The notes under the pieces: generated by a model
Told to the model about the DNA's origin: nothing
Databases searched by the model: none
What the model saw: only the letters and a program-made list of their open reading frames with translations
Shown here: piece by piece, positions 8,648-18,619 of the stretch
How the letters are laid out: each line of letters begins with the position of its first letter
How positions within the stretch are numbered: position 1 is the stretch's first letter
Translations under genes and position numbers: made by a program
Assembly (NCBI RefSeq): GCF_030407165.1
Contig: NZ_CP129111.1
Location: forward strand, 3,100,001-3,164,000
Direction of reading: 5' to 3'
Source: Fontisubflavum oceani
GTDB lineage: Bacteria > Pseudomonadota > Alphaproteobacteria > Rhodobacterales > Rhodobacteraceae
Length of the DNA stretch: 64,000 bases

Positions 8648-8935
8648 ATGACCTTCATGAAACCACTCACCCTTCTTTTGGCGCTGAGCCTGCCCACCTT
8701 GGCTTTGGCCGATAACCCTGAGCCGATGCCGCTCAGCTATGCGGTGTTTGAGGCCGCAATCCCGCATATGGATCTGGCCGAATGCCCCCGAGATCTTGCA
8801 GCCGAAGACCGGTTCTGCCGCGTCACGGTCTCGCATGACGAAGTGCATGTCTTTGCCTTTAGCTATGATGGCGACAGCCCGTTTGTCGGTCATGCCACAT
8901 ATCCAGCCGATGGGCTTGAGGCGCTTCTGCAGTAA
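8648..8935 (+). CDS. Small secreted protein of unknown function
   Basis: This is a 95-aa protein with a clear Sec signal peptide (MTFMKPLTLLLALSLPTLALA, cut before DNPEP). The mature part of about 74 residues has two cysteines (AECPRD and RFCRV) that could form a disulfide in the periplasm. GAAAGGA six bases upstream supports ATG 8648, and a second ATG lies three codons on. Similar short proteins are common next to ndk and the ABC-F gene in Rhodobacteraceae, as far as I recall. No function can be assigned. Confidence 0.7.
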   Translation: MTFMKPLTLLLALSLPTLALADNPEPMPLSYAVFEAAIPHMDLAECPRDLAAEDRFCRVTVSHDEVHVFAFSYDGDSPFVGHATYPADGLEALLQ

Positions 8936-8977
8936 TCCCCGTTGACTCGGGCGGAGCACTAAGCCAGTGCTCCACCC

Positions 8978-10836
8978 ATGCTGCGCATCTCTGACATATC
9001 CTATTCGATTGCTGGCCGTCCTCTGCTTGAGGGCGCCTCTGCCACCATTCCGGCGGGCCACAAGGTCGGTATTGTGGGCCGGAACGGCACCGGCAAAACA
9101 ACCCTGTTCCGTCTGATCCGGGGCGAGTTGGTCTTGGATGGCGGCAATATCTCAATGCCCGAGCGCGCCCGGATTGGCGGCGTCGCGCAAGAAGTCCCCT
9201 CCTCCGAAACCTCGCTCCTCGACACGGTGCTGGCCGCCGATACCGAACGCGCCGCCCTTCTGGCCGAGGCCGACACCGCCGAGGACGCCACGCGCATCGC
9301 CGAGATCCAAACCCGACTCGCCGATATCGACGCCTGGTCGGCCGAAGCGCGCGCAGCGACGATCCTCAAAGGCCTGGGCTTCACCGATGCCGAGCAAGCC
9401 ATGCCCTGTTCGGCCTTTTCCGGCGGCTGGCGGATGCGTGTGGCGCTCGCGGGCGTTCTGTTTTCCGCGCCCGATCTGCTGCTGCTTGACGAGCCGACCA
9501 ACTATCTCGACCTCGAAGGCGCGCTTTGGCTCGAAAGCTATCTGGCGAAATATCCCCACACCGTGCTGATCATCAGCCATGACCGTGGCCTTCTGAACCG
9601 CGCCGTGGGCCATATCCTGCACCTGGCCGACCGGAAACTGACGCTTTATGCGGGCGGGTACGACGCCTTCGCCCGTGCGCGGGCCGAGAAACGCGCAGTT
9701 CAGGCGGCAGAGGCCAAGAAACAAGAAACCCGCCGGGCGCATCTGCAAAGCTTCGTGGATCGGTTCAAGGCCAAAGCCTCGAAAGCGAAGCAGGCCCAAT
9801 CTCGCGTGAAAATGCTGGAGAAGATGGACACAATCCGCATGCCCGAAGATGCGGCGCGGACCGTCTTCACCTTCCCGAAGCCCGAGGAACTCTCACCGCC
9901 CATCGTGCAGTTGGATGCTGCCGCCGTCGGCTATGACGGACCACCGGTTTTGAAGCGCTTGAACCTCCGGATCGACCAGGACGACCGGATCGCCCTTTGG
10001 GACGCAATGGCGAGGGGAAATCCACCCTTTCCAAACTCTTGGCAGACAAACTGAAAGCGTCCGAAGGTCGTAAGACCCAATCCTCCAAGCTCCGCGTCGG
10101 CTATTTCGCGCAGCACCAGGTGGATGAGTTGCATATCGACGAAACCCCGCTCCAACATATTCAGCGCGAGCGGCCGAGCGAGATGCAATCGAAGCTGCGC
10201 GCGCGGCTCGCCGGGTTTGGCCTCGGCCCCGATCAGGCTGACACGGTTGTGGCGAAGCTTTCGGGGGGACAGAAAGCCCGGCTGTCGCTTTTGTTGGCGA
10301 CCATCGACGCGCCGCATATGTTGATCCTCGATGAGCCAACCAACCACCTCGATATCGAAAGTCGGGAAGCGCTCGTCGAAGCACTCACCGCCTATTCCGG
10401 CGCGGTGATCCTGGTCAGCCATGACATGCATCTGTTGAGTATGGTCGCCGATCGGCTCTGGTTGGTGAAAGATGGCGGCGTGGCGCCGTATGCGGACGAT
10501 CTGGAAGCCTATCGAAAGATGCTCCTGCAAGGTGAAGAAAAGCCTGCAAAAGTCGAAAAACCAAAGGCAAAGGCGAAGCGGCCAAGCCATGCGCAGATGC
10601 AAGACCTCCGCTCTGAGGTGAAGAAATGCGAAGCCCGGGTCGAAAAGCTGAACCTGATGCGCGACAAGCTGGCCACCAAACTGGCGGACCAGACGCTTTA
10701 CGAGGATGCCCGTGCCGGCGAGTTGGCCACATGGCAGGCCAAATATGCCGAGGTGATGACGGCGCTGGACCGTGCCGAAGCGCTCTGGATGGCGGCCCTC
10801 GAACGCGTCGAGAAAGCCGAAGGCGCCGCCGCATGA
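8978..10836 (+). pseudogene. ABC-F family ATP-binding protein, reading frame broken once
   Basis: Two frames together encode a 619-aa ABC-F protein with two ABC domains and no membrane segments. The first has Walker A GRNGTGKTT (about residue 36), SAFSGGWRMRVALA and LLLDEPTNYLDLE. The second has GRNGEGKST, KLSGGQKARLSL and LILDEPTNHLDIE. A coiled-coil-rich, Lys-rich C-terminal tail follows. The break is at 9996-9998: CGCCCTTTGGGACGC needs one extra T to read ALLGRNG. ABC-F proteins act on ribosomes in translation regulation or rescue, and this one resembles the Uup/YheS type. Both halves are otherwise undamaged, so a missing base in the consensus is the likelier cause than real decay. Confidence 0.88.
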
Positions 10837-10871
10837 TCCGGCGCGGCCTGATCCGATGGCGGAGCTAAGCC

Positions 10872-11489
10872 ATGGACCTCGCCACCGCCATCCCGGCCTT
10901 TGTTGCACTCTTCGTGATCATCGACCCGATTGGCATGGCGCCGCTTTTCGTGGCCATGACCCAAGGCATGAGCGCCCGGGCCCGGCGCGGCATCGCGATC
11001 CGCGCCTGTTTGGTCGCCCTGGCTCTTTTGACCCTGTTCGGCGTTGCCGGGGAAGCCGTATTGAATTTCCTAGGGATATCAATGCCCGCTTTCCGTATGG
11101 CCGGTGGCATTCTGTTGTTTCTCACGGCGCTCGACATGTTGTTTGAGCGCCGCACGCCGCGCCGTCAGGGGCAAGCTGAGGCCGCCCATGCCGAGGACCC
11201 GTCGGTCTTTCCCCTGGCGATCCCGCTCATCGCCGGGCCGGGGTCGATCACCACCATGATCCTGCTGGCCGGACAGCCCGGCACCGACGCGCTCCATGTC
11301 GCGATGATCCATGGGGTGATGGCGCTGGTGTTGCTCTGCGTCTTTGCGCTTTTTCTTCTGGCCAGCCCGCTGGAACGTCTGCTTGGCCCGGTCGGGATCA
11401 ATGTGGTCACCCGAATCTTGGGCATGTTGCTTGCGGCCTTGTCTGTTCAATTTGTCATCGACGGGTTGCGCGATTTGCAGGTGATTTAA
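10872..11489 (+). CDS. MarC family integral membrane protein
   Basis: This 205-aa protein has about six hydrophobic segments and the MarC/UPF0056 signatures FVIIDPIGMAPLF near residue 15 and PLAIPLIAGPGSITTMILL near residue 113. Members are inner-membrane proteins, sometimes called NAAT transporters. The original link to multiple antibiotic resistance in E. coli has not held up and no substrate is established. It follows the ABC-F gene by 35 bases and probably shares its transcript. Confidence 0.88.
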   Translation: MDLATAIPAFVALFVIIDPIGMAPLFVAMTQGMSARARRGIAIRACLVALALLTLFGVAGEAVLNFLGISMPAFRMAGGILLFLTALDMLFERRTPRRQGQAEAAHAEDPSVFPLAIPLIAGPGSITTMILLAGQPGTDALHVAMIHGVMALVLLCVFALFLLASPLERLLGPVGINVVTRILGMLLAALSVQFVIDGLRDLQVI

Positions 11490-11531
11490 GCGCCCGAGCC
11501 CTTATATGAGAGGCATCTGGAGGATAGGCAT

Positions 11532-12113
11532 ATGGTTGCGGATCAAATCGCGTCGCTGATCTATTTGGGCCTCTTTGGCACTGTTATTGCTGGATATTTC
11601 CTGTTCGCGAACCGGCACCAGATGGGCAAGGTCGCGCAGATGGCGGCGGTCTGGGTTTTCATTTTCCTGGGCGCGATCGTCGCCGTCGGTGTCTGGCAGG
11701 ATGTGCGCGACACGGTCGCCCCAAGGCAATCCGCGGCGATGGACGGCACGGTGATCGAAGTACCGCGCGCACCGGACGGGCATTATTATCTGATCATGGA
11801 GATCAACGAGGTGCCGGTCCGTTTTGTGGTGGATACTGGTGCGTCGGATATGGTTCTGGCCGAGCAAGACGCGATCCGCGCCGGTGTGGATATGGACCGG
11901 CTGATCTTTTCGGGCCGGGCCTTGACCGCCAATGGCATGGTCGAAACCGCGCCCGTGCGCTTGGATCAGGTCGCTTTGGAAGGCGTGGTGGATACCGGCG
12001 TGCGGGCGGTTGTGAATGCCGGGCAGATGGAAGAGAGCCTGCTTGGCATGGCCTATCTGGACCGGTTCGACCGGATCGAAATCGCCGACGGGCAATTGGT
12101 GCTCACCCGCTGA
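11532..12113 (+). CDS. Retropepsin-like aspartic protease, TIGR02281 family
   Basis: A 193-aa membrane-anchored protein with two N-terminal hydrophobic segments (about residues 8-24 and 36-54), followed by a periplasm-facing domain of the clan AA retropepsin type. The catalytic motif is VVDTGASDMVL at about residue 98, and GMAYLDRFD near residue 175 is the second half-site pattern. Such single-domain proteases would act as dimers. GGAGG eight bases before the ATG fixes the start. The gene stops inside the stem of a strong hairpin shared with the convergent holC gene. Substrates are unknown. Confidence 0.85.
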   Translation: MVADQIASLIYLGLFGTVIAGYFLFANRHQMGKVAQMAAVWVFIFLGAIVAVGVWQDVRDTVAPRQSAAMDGTVIEVPRAPDGHYYLIMEINEVPVRFVVDTGASDMVLAEQDAIRAGVDMDRLIFSGRALTANGMVETAPVRLDQVALEGVVDTGVRAVVNAGQMEESLLGMAYLDRFDRIEIADGQLVLTR

Positions 12114-12156
12114 TAGGTTACGAAAAACACCCGTTTCGGGATTTTTCGTAACCTAT
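12113..12156. terminator. Bidirectional terminator covering two stop codons
   Basis: A perfect 15-bp stem (ATAGGTTACGAAAAA / TTTTTCGTAACCTAT) with an inner CCCG/CGGG stem in the loop. The A and T runs sit in the stem itself, so each strand reads a T-rich 3' arm. The retropepsin stop lies at its left edge and the holC stop (complement of CTA at 12153-12155) inside its right arm. Confidence 0.85.
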
Positions 12157-12622
12157 TTGTCGGCGGCGGCCTCGGCCTTCATCTCCCAAGACCCGCCCTC
12201 TTCCGACCAATACTGCGCCGCGCAGCCCGCCCCGGTCAGCGTCTTCCACTGCTCCCGCGCCTGCTGCACCGCGCCCGGATCATGACCGTCGAACAGCACG
12301 CAGACCCGATCCATCGCCGTGACCTCTTCGGCGCTAATGGCGGCCCCCTCGACACTCATCAGACAGGTCGCGCCATTGGGCAGATCTACAGCAGTGGTCA
12401 ACAGGATCGGCTGCGCGGCATCATGATCGCCCCCGCCTTGCCGTGCGGCAGAAACCCCTCTTCCGGGCGCAGCCAGAGCAGATCGTCCAACCGCTCCACC
12501 ATCGCATCACTTTGGGCGCGCACCGCCACCCGCCATCCAGCCCCGCGCGCTTTGCCCGCAAGACTGGCCAGCGTGACCTCTAAGGGCCGCCGGGTCAGGT
12601 GGTAAAAATACGCCGCGCCCAA
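12153..12622 (-). pseudogene. holC: DNA polymerase III subunit chi, reading frame broken once
   Basis: Read across one frameshift this encodes about 156 residues of the chi subunit, which links the clamp loader to single-stranded-DNA-binding protein. The N-terminal part (YFYHLTRRPLE, then GWRVAVRAQSDAMVERLDDLLWL) breaks after about residue 64 at a run of five C on the plus strand (12429-12433). A sixth C restores HGKAGG-DHDAAQPILL and the rest (RVCVLFDGHDPGAVQQAREQW). The gene starts four bases after the pepA stop, the classic pepA-holC arrangement. A homopolymer error is much likelier than loss of a replisome subunit. Confidence 0.85.
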
Positions 12623-12626
12623 TCGC

Positions 12627-14093
12627 TCAGCCCTCGTAGCGGTCGCGCACCAAACGGTCGAGCGCCAGAACGCCCCAGCCCGTCGCGCCTTTCGGGGCCA
12701 AGACGGTGTCTGATTTGACCGAGGCGACGCCGGCGATATCGAGGTGGATCCAGGGCGTGTCGTCTTTCACAAAGCGTTGCAGGAATTGCGCCGCAGTGAT
12801 CGAACCGGCGGGCCGCCCGCCGATGTTTTTCATATCCGCCACGTTGGATTTCAGCATTTTGTCGTAACCCGCACCCAAAGGCATCCGCCAAGCGCCTTCT
12901 CCCTCGGTCGCGGCGGCCTTCAGGAACGCATCACAGAACCCGTCATCATTGGAAAAAACGCCCGCGTTTTCATGGCCCAAGCCGATGATGATCGCGCCGG
13001 TCAAAGTCGCCAGATCAACCATGGCGGCGGGTTTGAACCGGTCCTGGGCGTACCACATCACATCGGCCAGAACCAAACGCCCCTCGGCATCGGTGTTGAT
13101 CACCTCAATCGTGTCGCCCTTCATCGATTTGACCACGTCGCCCGGGCGCTGCGCATTTGGCCCCGGCATGTTCTCAACCAAACCGACAAGCCCCACGACA
13201 TTGGCCTTGGCCTTGCGCAGGGCAAGCGCCCGCATGACGCCGGAAACGACCCCCGCACCGCCCATATCCATGGTCATGTCTTCCATGCCAGCCGCCGGTT
13301 TCAAACTGATCCCGCCAGTGTCGAAGACCACACCTTTGCCGACGAGCGCCAGCGGCGCTTCATCGCCACCGCCATTCCACTGCATGACGACGACCTTCGA
13401 GGGCGCGTCCGACCCTTGGCCAACGCCCAAGAGCGCGCCCATGCCCAGTTTGCCAAGCTCGTCTTCTTCGAGGATTTCGACCTCCAGGCCGATTTCCTGC
13501 ATCGCGGCCAGGCGTGCGGCGAAGTCATTTGTGGTCAAGACATTGGCCGGTTCGCTGACCAGATCGCGAGTGAAGAACACGCCTTCGGCCAAGGCCATCG
13601 CGGGTTTGGCGGCGGCGGCAACCTCTTCGGGTTTCGAGCACATGATGGTGGCCGCCCCGGCTTCGGTTTCTGTCTCGGTCTTGTGATCGGTGAAAGCATA
13701 GGCTCGGAGCGCCAGGCCGAGCGAGATCTCATCAATCCGGGTCAGGTTGCCCGCCCCAACCAACAGCGCCTCATCCCCTTTGAATTTCGCCAGCGTCGCG
13801 CCAGTTTTCCGCGCCAACTCGATTGACGGACGGCGCGGCAGCTTTACGACCATCAGGGCCGTGGCCAGAAGCCCGGTTGGGAAGCTCATCGCAACCCCTT
13901 CGCCTTCTTTCACCTTGCCCCATTTCTCCGAATCCAGAAGCCGCGCGACCGCCCCCTTTGTCAGCCGGTTGGCGCGCCGGGCGCTGGCATCGATCTTGCC
14001 ATCTTCGGTCGCGAAAACGGCAATCTTGCCCTCGCGCTCGCGCATCTGATCGAGATCGGTTTCGACAAAGGAAATGGAGATCGGGCTGGTCAT
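12627..14093 (-). CDS. pepA: Leucyl aminopeptidase (M17)
   Basis: A cytosolic M17 metallo-aminopeptidase of 488 residues, the usual length. The diagnostic signature NTDAEGRLVLAD is present near residue 330, with the metal-binding VGKGVVFDTGGISLKP (about 250-265) and MDMGGAG upstream. It removes N-terminal residues from peptides with two metal ions and works as a hexamer. It is first in a two-gene unit with holC and divergent from lptF. A short, strongly hydrophilic N-terminal domain precedes the catalytic domain, as expected. Confidence 0.96.
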   Translation of the reverse strand: MTSPISISFVETDLDQMREREGKIAVFATEDGKIDASARRANRLTKGAVARLLDSEKWGKVKEGEGVAMSFPTGLLATALMVVKLPRRPSIELARKTGATLAKFKGDEALLVGAGNLTRIDEISLGLALRAYAFTDHKTETETEAGAATIMCSKPEEVAAAAKPAMALAEGVFFTRDLVSEPANVLTTNDFAARLAAMQEIGLEVEILEEDELGKLGMGALLGVGQGSDAPSKVVVMQWNGGGDEAPLALVGKGVVFDTGGISLKPAAGMEDMTMDMGGAGVVSGVMRALALRKAKANVVGLVGLVENMPGPNAQRPGDVVKSMKGDTIEVINTDAEGRLVLADVMWYAQDRFKPAAMVDLATLTGAIIIGLGHENAGVFSNDDGFCDAFLKAAATEGEGAWRMPLGAGYDKMLKSNVADMKNIGGRPAGSITAAQFLQRFVKDDTPWIHLDIAGVASVKSDTVLAPKGATGWGVLALDRLVRDRYEG

Positions 14094-14236
14094 GAGAGTC
14101 CTCTTGGGGGAATGCGATTTGGCGCAGCTTAGGCCCCGGCGCGAGGGATGACCAGATGGCCCTGTGCATGGGCGGGGGATTGCAGTAGAACCAGGGGCAA
14201 GAACACGTGCTGCGACAAGACAAGGGGGCGAGGCCA

Positions 14237-15355
14237 GTGGGGCGGTATGACCGGTATATCCTGTCGCAACTGCTGGTATTGTTCGGCTTTTTCAGCCTCG
14301 TGCTGATCTCGGTCTATTGGATCAACCGCGCGGTGGACCTGTTCGACTCGCTGATCGCCGATGGTCAAAACCTCGCCGTGTTCCTGGAATTCACCGCGCT
14401 CAGCCTGCCCCAGATCATGTTGACGGTTCTGCCGGTGTCGGCCTTCGTGGCGACGCTGTATATCTTCAATCGGATGATCTCGGAAAGCGAGTTGGTGGTA
14501 CTTCAAACCGCCGGAATGGGGGCGATCCGCCTATTGCGTCCGATCATCATCTTTGGCCTGGTTTTAGCGACCCTGGTCAGCATCTTGGCGCATGTGCTGG
14601 CCCCCGCCGCGCGAAGCCAGTTCAATGATCGCAGTGTCGAGGTCACACAAGATATGACCGGGCGGCTGCTGCGTGAGGGGCAGTTCATTCACCCCACAGG
14701 TGGCGTGACGGTCTATATCCGCGACATCACCGAACTGGGAGAGTTCCGCGACGTGTTCTTACAAGACCGCTCCTCGGCCAGCAGCGAGACGACATATGTC
14801 GCGCAACGGGCGCTATTGGTGCGGAGTGAGGCCGGGCCCCGCCTGGTCATGTTTGACGGGTTGGCGCAAACCCTCACACCGGAAGACCAACGCCTCTCCG
14901 TCGTCGAATTTGACGATTTCACCTATGATATTGCCGGCTTGATCGAGGCCCCGGACAGCCGCCGCTATGACCTGGGCGAACTCTCGACGCCGGTTTTGCT
15001 GGCAGCTGATCCGGATTTTGCGGCCGAGCAAGGATTTCAGCGCAAGCAGATGCAGTTTGAGGGCCATAGCCGGATTGCCCGTGCGATATTTGTGCTGATG
15101 GTCCCGGCCATCGCGGCGGCGACGCTGATGCTCGGCTCCTTCTCGCGATTTGGCGTCTGGCCGCAAATCCTCTTGGCGGTGACACTGATCATTCCATTAC
15201 AAATCACCTGGAATGCCGCAGAAGCTGTTGCGCTGCGGGATGGCGGACATGTCTGGTTTGTCTATGCGCAGCCGGCTTTGGCAACCCTGATCGTAACGGG
15301 GTTGATCCTTTGGAGCATGCGGGCGCGGCGGCCCCGGCGACAGGTGGCTGCATGA
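14237..15355 (+). CDS. lptF: LPS export ABC transporter permease LptF
   Basis: A YjgP/YjgQ-family permease of about 372 aa with N-terminal transmembrane segments (YILSQLLVLFGFFSLVLISVYWINRAV), a large periplasmic beta-jellyroll region from about residue 125, and three C-terminal membrane helices. With LptG and LptB it extracts lipopolysaccharide from the inner membrane. I prefer the GTG at 14237, which gives the family-typical GRYDRY start behind GCGAGG; a GTG at 14207 would add ten residues. Its stop overlaps the lptG start (ATGA). Confidence 0.9.
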   Translation: MGRYDRYILSQLLVLFGFFSLVLISVYWINRAVDLFDSLIADGQNLAVFLEFTALSLPQIMLTVLPVSAFVATLYIFNRMISESELVVLQTAGMGAIRLLRPIIIFGLVLATLVSILAHVLAPAARSQFNDRSVEVTQDMTGRLLREGQFIHPTGGVTVYIRDITELGEFRDVFLQDRSSASSETTYVAQRALLVRSEAGPRLVMFDGLAQTLTPEDQRLSVVEFDDFTYDIAGLIEAPDSRRYDLGELSTPVLLAADPDFAAEQGFQRKQMQFEGHSRIARAIFVLMVPAIAAATLMLGSFSRFGVWPQILLAVTLIIPLQITWNAAEAVALRDGGHVWFVYAQPALATLIVTGLILWSMRARRPRRQVAA

Positions 15356-16449
15356 TCCTGCACCTCTATATCGCGAGGCGGTTTCTCCGCGCGTTCATCA
15401 TTGTGCTCGGGGTCTTTATCTCGATCCTCCTCCCGATTGATCTAGCCGAGCAAATCCGCCGGATTGGCAATCCAGACGCGGGATTTGGTGCCGCGCTCGA
15501 GCTCGCGCTGCTGAACACACCTGGTACGCTTTATGAAATGCTGCCGCTTTTCATTATGTTGGCGACCTTGTTTCTGTTCTTGGGCCTTGCTCGGACCTCC
15601 GAGATGGTGGTGATCCGTGCCGCCGGTCGCTCGGCGCTCCGCAGTACGATGTCGCCGGTGATCGTGGCGATCTTGCTGGGCATTCTTGGCATCATGGTGA
15701 TCAACCCGATTGTCGCCGCGACCGAGCGGCAATATGCGCAGACCGTCTCTCGGTATCAGACCGGTGAAGCGCAAACAGTTTCGATCAGCGCGGAGGGCTT
15801 GTGGCTGCGCCAAGGTAGCGAAGCGCAGCAAACGGTGATCCGGGCGGAACGGACCAATGCCGACGGTACGGTTCTGCAAAACGCCAGTTTCTTTGCCTTC
15901 GATGAAGATGGCGCCATGCAAAGCCGAATTGATGCGGACATAGCGCGTTTGGAGCTGGGCGCGTGGGAGCTGGAACAGGTCAAAATCTGGCCTCTTGCCG
16001 GGAGCAGCAACCCCGAAGCCCAAGCTGAGACGCAGGCCCGCTTCACACTCGCCTCAACCCTGACTCGCGAACAAATTCGGGACAGTTTCGGCAGCCCCTC
16101 CACCGTGCCGATCTATGAATTGCCGCGTTTCATTGAGCAGCTGAACACTGCTGGGTTTGCCGCGCTGTCGCATCGGGTTTGGTTGCAGATGGAGCTGTCA
16201 AATCCGCTGATGCTGGCCGCGATGGTTTTGATTGCGGCGGGCTTCACCATGCGGCACACGCGATTTGGCAAGACCGGCGTGATGGTGCTGTCGGCCATCT
16301 TATTGGGCTTCGGCGTCTTTTTCATCCGCCGCTTTGCCGAGGTCTTGGGCGAAACCGGGCAATTGCCGATTTACATTGTTGCCTGGACCCCACCGTTGGC
16401 CGCAATTCTCTTGGCGCTCGGGCTCTTGTTGCATACGGAGGACGGATGA
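15352..16449 (+). CDS. lptG: LPS export ABC transporter permease LptG
   Basis: The 365-aa partner of LptF, with the same plan: N-terminal helices (YIARRFLRAFIIVLGVFISILLPIDLAEQIRR), the conserved LARTSEMVVIRAAGRS coupling region near residue 85, a periplasmic jellyroll, and three terminal helices ending before HTEDG. The start overlaps the lptF stop and its own stop overlaps the lptD start, so the three are translationally coupled. The order lptF-lptG-lptD places the inner-membrane extractor and outer-membrane inserter in one operon. Confidence 0.93.
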   Translation: MILHLYIARRFLRAFIIVLGVFISILLPIDLAEQIRRIGNPDAGFGAALELALLNTPGTLYEMLPLFIMLATLFLFLGLARTSEMVVIRAAGRSALRSTMSPVIVAILLGILGIMVINPIVAATERQYAQTVSRYQTGEAQTVSISAEGLWLRQGSEAQQTVIRAERTNADGTVLQNASFFAFDEDGAMQSRIDADIARLELGAWELEQVKIWPLAGSSNPEAQAETQARFTLASTLTREQIRDSFGSPSTVPIYELPRFIEQLNTAGFAALSHRVWLQMELSNPLMLAAMVLIAAGFTMRHTRFGKTGVMVLSAILLGFGVFFIRRFAEVLGETGQLPIYIVAWTPPLAAILLALGLLLHTEDG

Positions 16450-18590
16450 GCGCGATCCGCCAAATTCTAGCCGTCCTTGCGGTCTTGGCCGCGTCCGGGC
16501 TTGGGCAAAGCGTGGCGCAAGACACCGCCGCCCTGCCCGCGACCCTGATTGCCGACAGCATTGATTTTGACGGCGCGAGCCAAGTGGTTGTGGCCAGCGG
16601 CAGTGTCGAAGTGTTCTATCAAGGCAGCCGGCTTCGTGCGCAGAGCGTGCGGTATGATGGGACCAACGATATGCTGGCAGTCGAAGGGCCGCTCACGTTG
16701 ACCGAAGCCAATGGGCGGACGGTTTTCCTGGCTGAGTTTGCCGAACTGTCCGGCGACCTCCAAGACGGGATATTGCAATCGGCACGTCTGGTCTTGGACC
16801 GGCAATTGCAGATCGCCGCGACCGAGATCAACCGATCTGATGGCAGGTATACCCAGCTTTATCAAAGCGTTGCATCCTCTTGCGAGATTTGCGCGGACAA
16901 TCCGACACCGCTCTGGGAGATTCGCGCCCGGCGGATCGTGCATGATCAATTAGAGCGCCAGCTCTATTTCGAAGACGCACAGTTTCGCGCCTTAGGCATT
17001 CCAATTGCCTATATCCCACGGTTGCGTTTGCCGGACCCGACCTTGGAGCGGGCGCGCGGGTTTCTGGCACCTTCGATCAGTTCCGATGATCTGATCGGGA
17101 CGGGCATCCGCCTGCCCTATTTCATCCCATTGGGCGATCATGCGGACCTGACACTCACCCCATTTCTGACGATCGGTGACAGCCAATCGCTCGAGGCCCG
17201 CTATCGTCAGGCCTTCCATAACGGGTTTATCGAAGCGAACGGCGCACTCACCTGGGATAATCTGACCGATGATGACCAACGCGGTTATATCTTTGCGGAC
17301 GGGTATTTCCTGCTGCCCCGAGATTTCCGCTTCGATTTTGAGATCGATGCCGTCACAGATCGCACCTATCTCTTGGCATATGGCTTTTCCGAGCAAGACC
17401 GGCTGGACAATCGCCTGACGCTGAGCCGGGCACGGCGCGATGAGTATATCGAAGCGGGGTTCAGCTACTTCTCCTCGCTCCGCGAGGGCGACGACAACCG
17501 CATCCTGCCCAATCAAGCGCTGAATGCGGAATACACTCGGCGTTATACGCCGCCAGTCGTTGGCGGGATCGCGTCGTTAGGCTTCTCAGGCCATACACAT
17601 TACCGGATCGACGATACCGATATGATCGGGCGCGATGTGGGGCGGCTTTCGGCCAATGCCGATTGGCGGCGCGATTGGGTTTTGCCGGCCGGACTGCTCC
17701 TAGCCGTCGAAACCGAACTCAATGCCGATTACTACGCGATCCAGGAAGATAGCAGTTTTGCCGACCAAGAGACACGCTTTGCCCCTGCAGCCGCGGTCGA
17801 ACTCCGTTGGCCTTGGGCGCGGACCAGTATGCGCGGCGTAACCCATCTGATCGAGCCAACCATACAGCTTGCCTGGAGCGATGATAACGGCGCGGTGGTT
17901 CCCAATGAAGACAGCGCGGTCGTCGAGTTTGATGAGGCCAATCTCTTCTCGCTGAACCGCTTTCCAGGACGCGACGGGTTTGAGACCGGCACACGATTGA
18001 ACGTCGGTCTGACCTACACCCGCACCGATCCCCTGGGCTGGTCGCTTGGCGTCACCGTGGGGCGGGTCTATCGCGACACCGCGCCGGGGCAGTTTACGCC
18101 TGGCTCGGGGCTTGATGGCGTCCAGTCCGATTGGCTGCTCGCGGCGCATCTGGGCCTTGGTCAAGACCTCAGCGTGATCAACCGGGCTCTTTTCGACGAT
18201 ACGTTTGATTTCACCTCAAACGAATTGGCTGTAACTTGGCGCGGCGATGCCCATAATCTGACGTCGAGTTTTACCTGGCTTCTGGCAGACCCGGCAGAAG
18301 GGCGCCCACGAGACATGGCCGAATGGGCACTCGATGCGGGCTATGATTTCGACAATGCTTGGGCCGCCCAAGCCAGTTGGCGCTATGATTTTGTGGCGGA
18401 TGAAGCGACACGGGCTGGCTTGGCGCTGACCTATGCCACGGAATGTGTGGATGTAGAGTTTTCCCTCTCGCGCCGCTTTACCACCTCGGCTACGTTGGAG
18501 CCGTCAACCGAGTTTGGCATAACCGTCGCATTGAATGGCTTTGGGGCCACGCGAGACGGGCGCCGCTATGACCGTAGCTGCCATAGATAG
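16446..18590 (+). CDS. lptD: LPS assembly outer-membrane protein LptD
   Basis: A 714-aa outer-membrane protein with a signal peptide (hydrophobic run IRQILAVLAVLAASGLGQSVAQ). An N-terminal OstA/LptA jellyroll follows (LIADSIDFDGASQVVVASGSVEVFYQG), and from about residue 260 a long beta-barrel with alternating aromatic strands. It has cysteines at SCEICADN near residue 140 and a C-terminal pair (ATECVDVEFSLSRRF, DRSCHR) suited to disulfide-linking the plug to the barrel, as in other LptD proteins. It inserts LPS into the outer leaflet with LptE. The ATG at 16446 overlaps the lptG stop; surA follows after 29 bases. Confidence 0.93.
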   Translation: MSAIRQILAVLAVLAASGLGQSVAQDTAALPATLIADSIDFDGASQVVVASGSVEVFYQGSRLRAQSVRYDGTNDMLAVEGPLTLTEANGRTVFLAEFAELSGDLQDGILQSARLVLDRQLQIAATEINRSDGRYTQLYQSVASSCEICADNPTPLWEIRARRIVHDQLERQLYFEDAQFRALGIPIAYIPRLRLPDPTLERARGFLAPSISSDDLIGTGIRLPYFIPLGDHADLTLTPFLTIGDSQSLEARYRQAFHNGFIEANGALTWDNLTDDDQRGYIFADGYFLLPRDFRFDFEIDAVTDRTYLLAYGFSEQDRLDNRLTLSRARRDEYIEAGFSYFSSLREGDDNRILPNQALNAEYTRRYTPPVVGGIASLGFSGHTHYRIDDTDMIGRDVGRLSANADWRRDWVLPAGLLLAVETELNADYYAIQEDSSFADQETRFAPAAAVELRWPWARTSMRGVTHLIEPTIQLAWSDDNGAVVPNEDSAVVEFDEANLFSLNRFPGRDGFETGTRLNVGLTYTRTDPLGWSLGVTVGRVYRDTAPGQFTPGSGLDGVQSDWLLAAHLGLGQDLSVINRALFDDTFDFTSNELAVTWRGDAHNLTSSFTWLLADPAEGRPRDMAEWALDAGYDFDNAWAAQASWRYDFVADEATRAGLALTYATECVDVEFSLSRRFTTSATLEPSTEFGITVALNGFGATRDGRRYDRSCHR

Positions 18591-18619
18591 GTGGCGCGAA
18601 AGGATAACGGATAGAAACG

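Noticed and set aside
9990..10010. Programmed -1 frameshift in the ABC-F gene
   Set aside because: No slippery heptamer or following pseudoknot, and eleven other genes break in similar ways, pointing to base errors.
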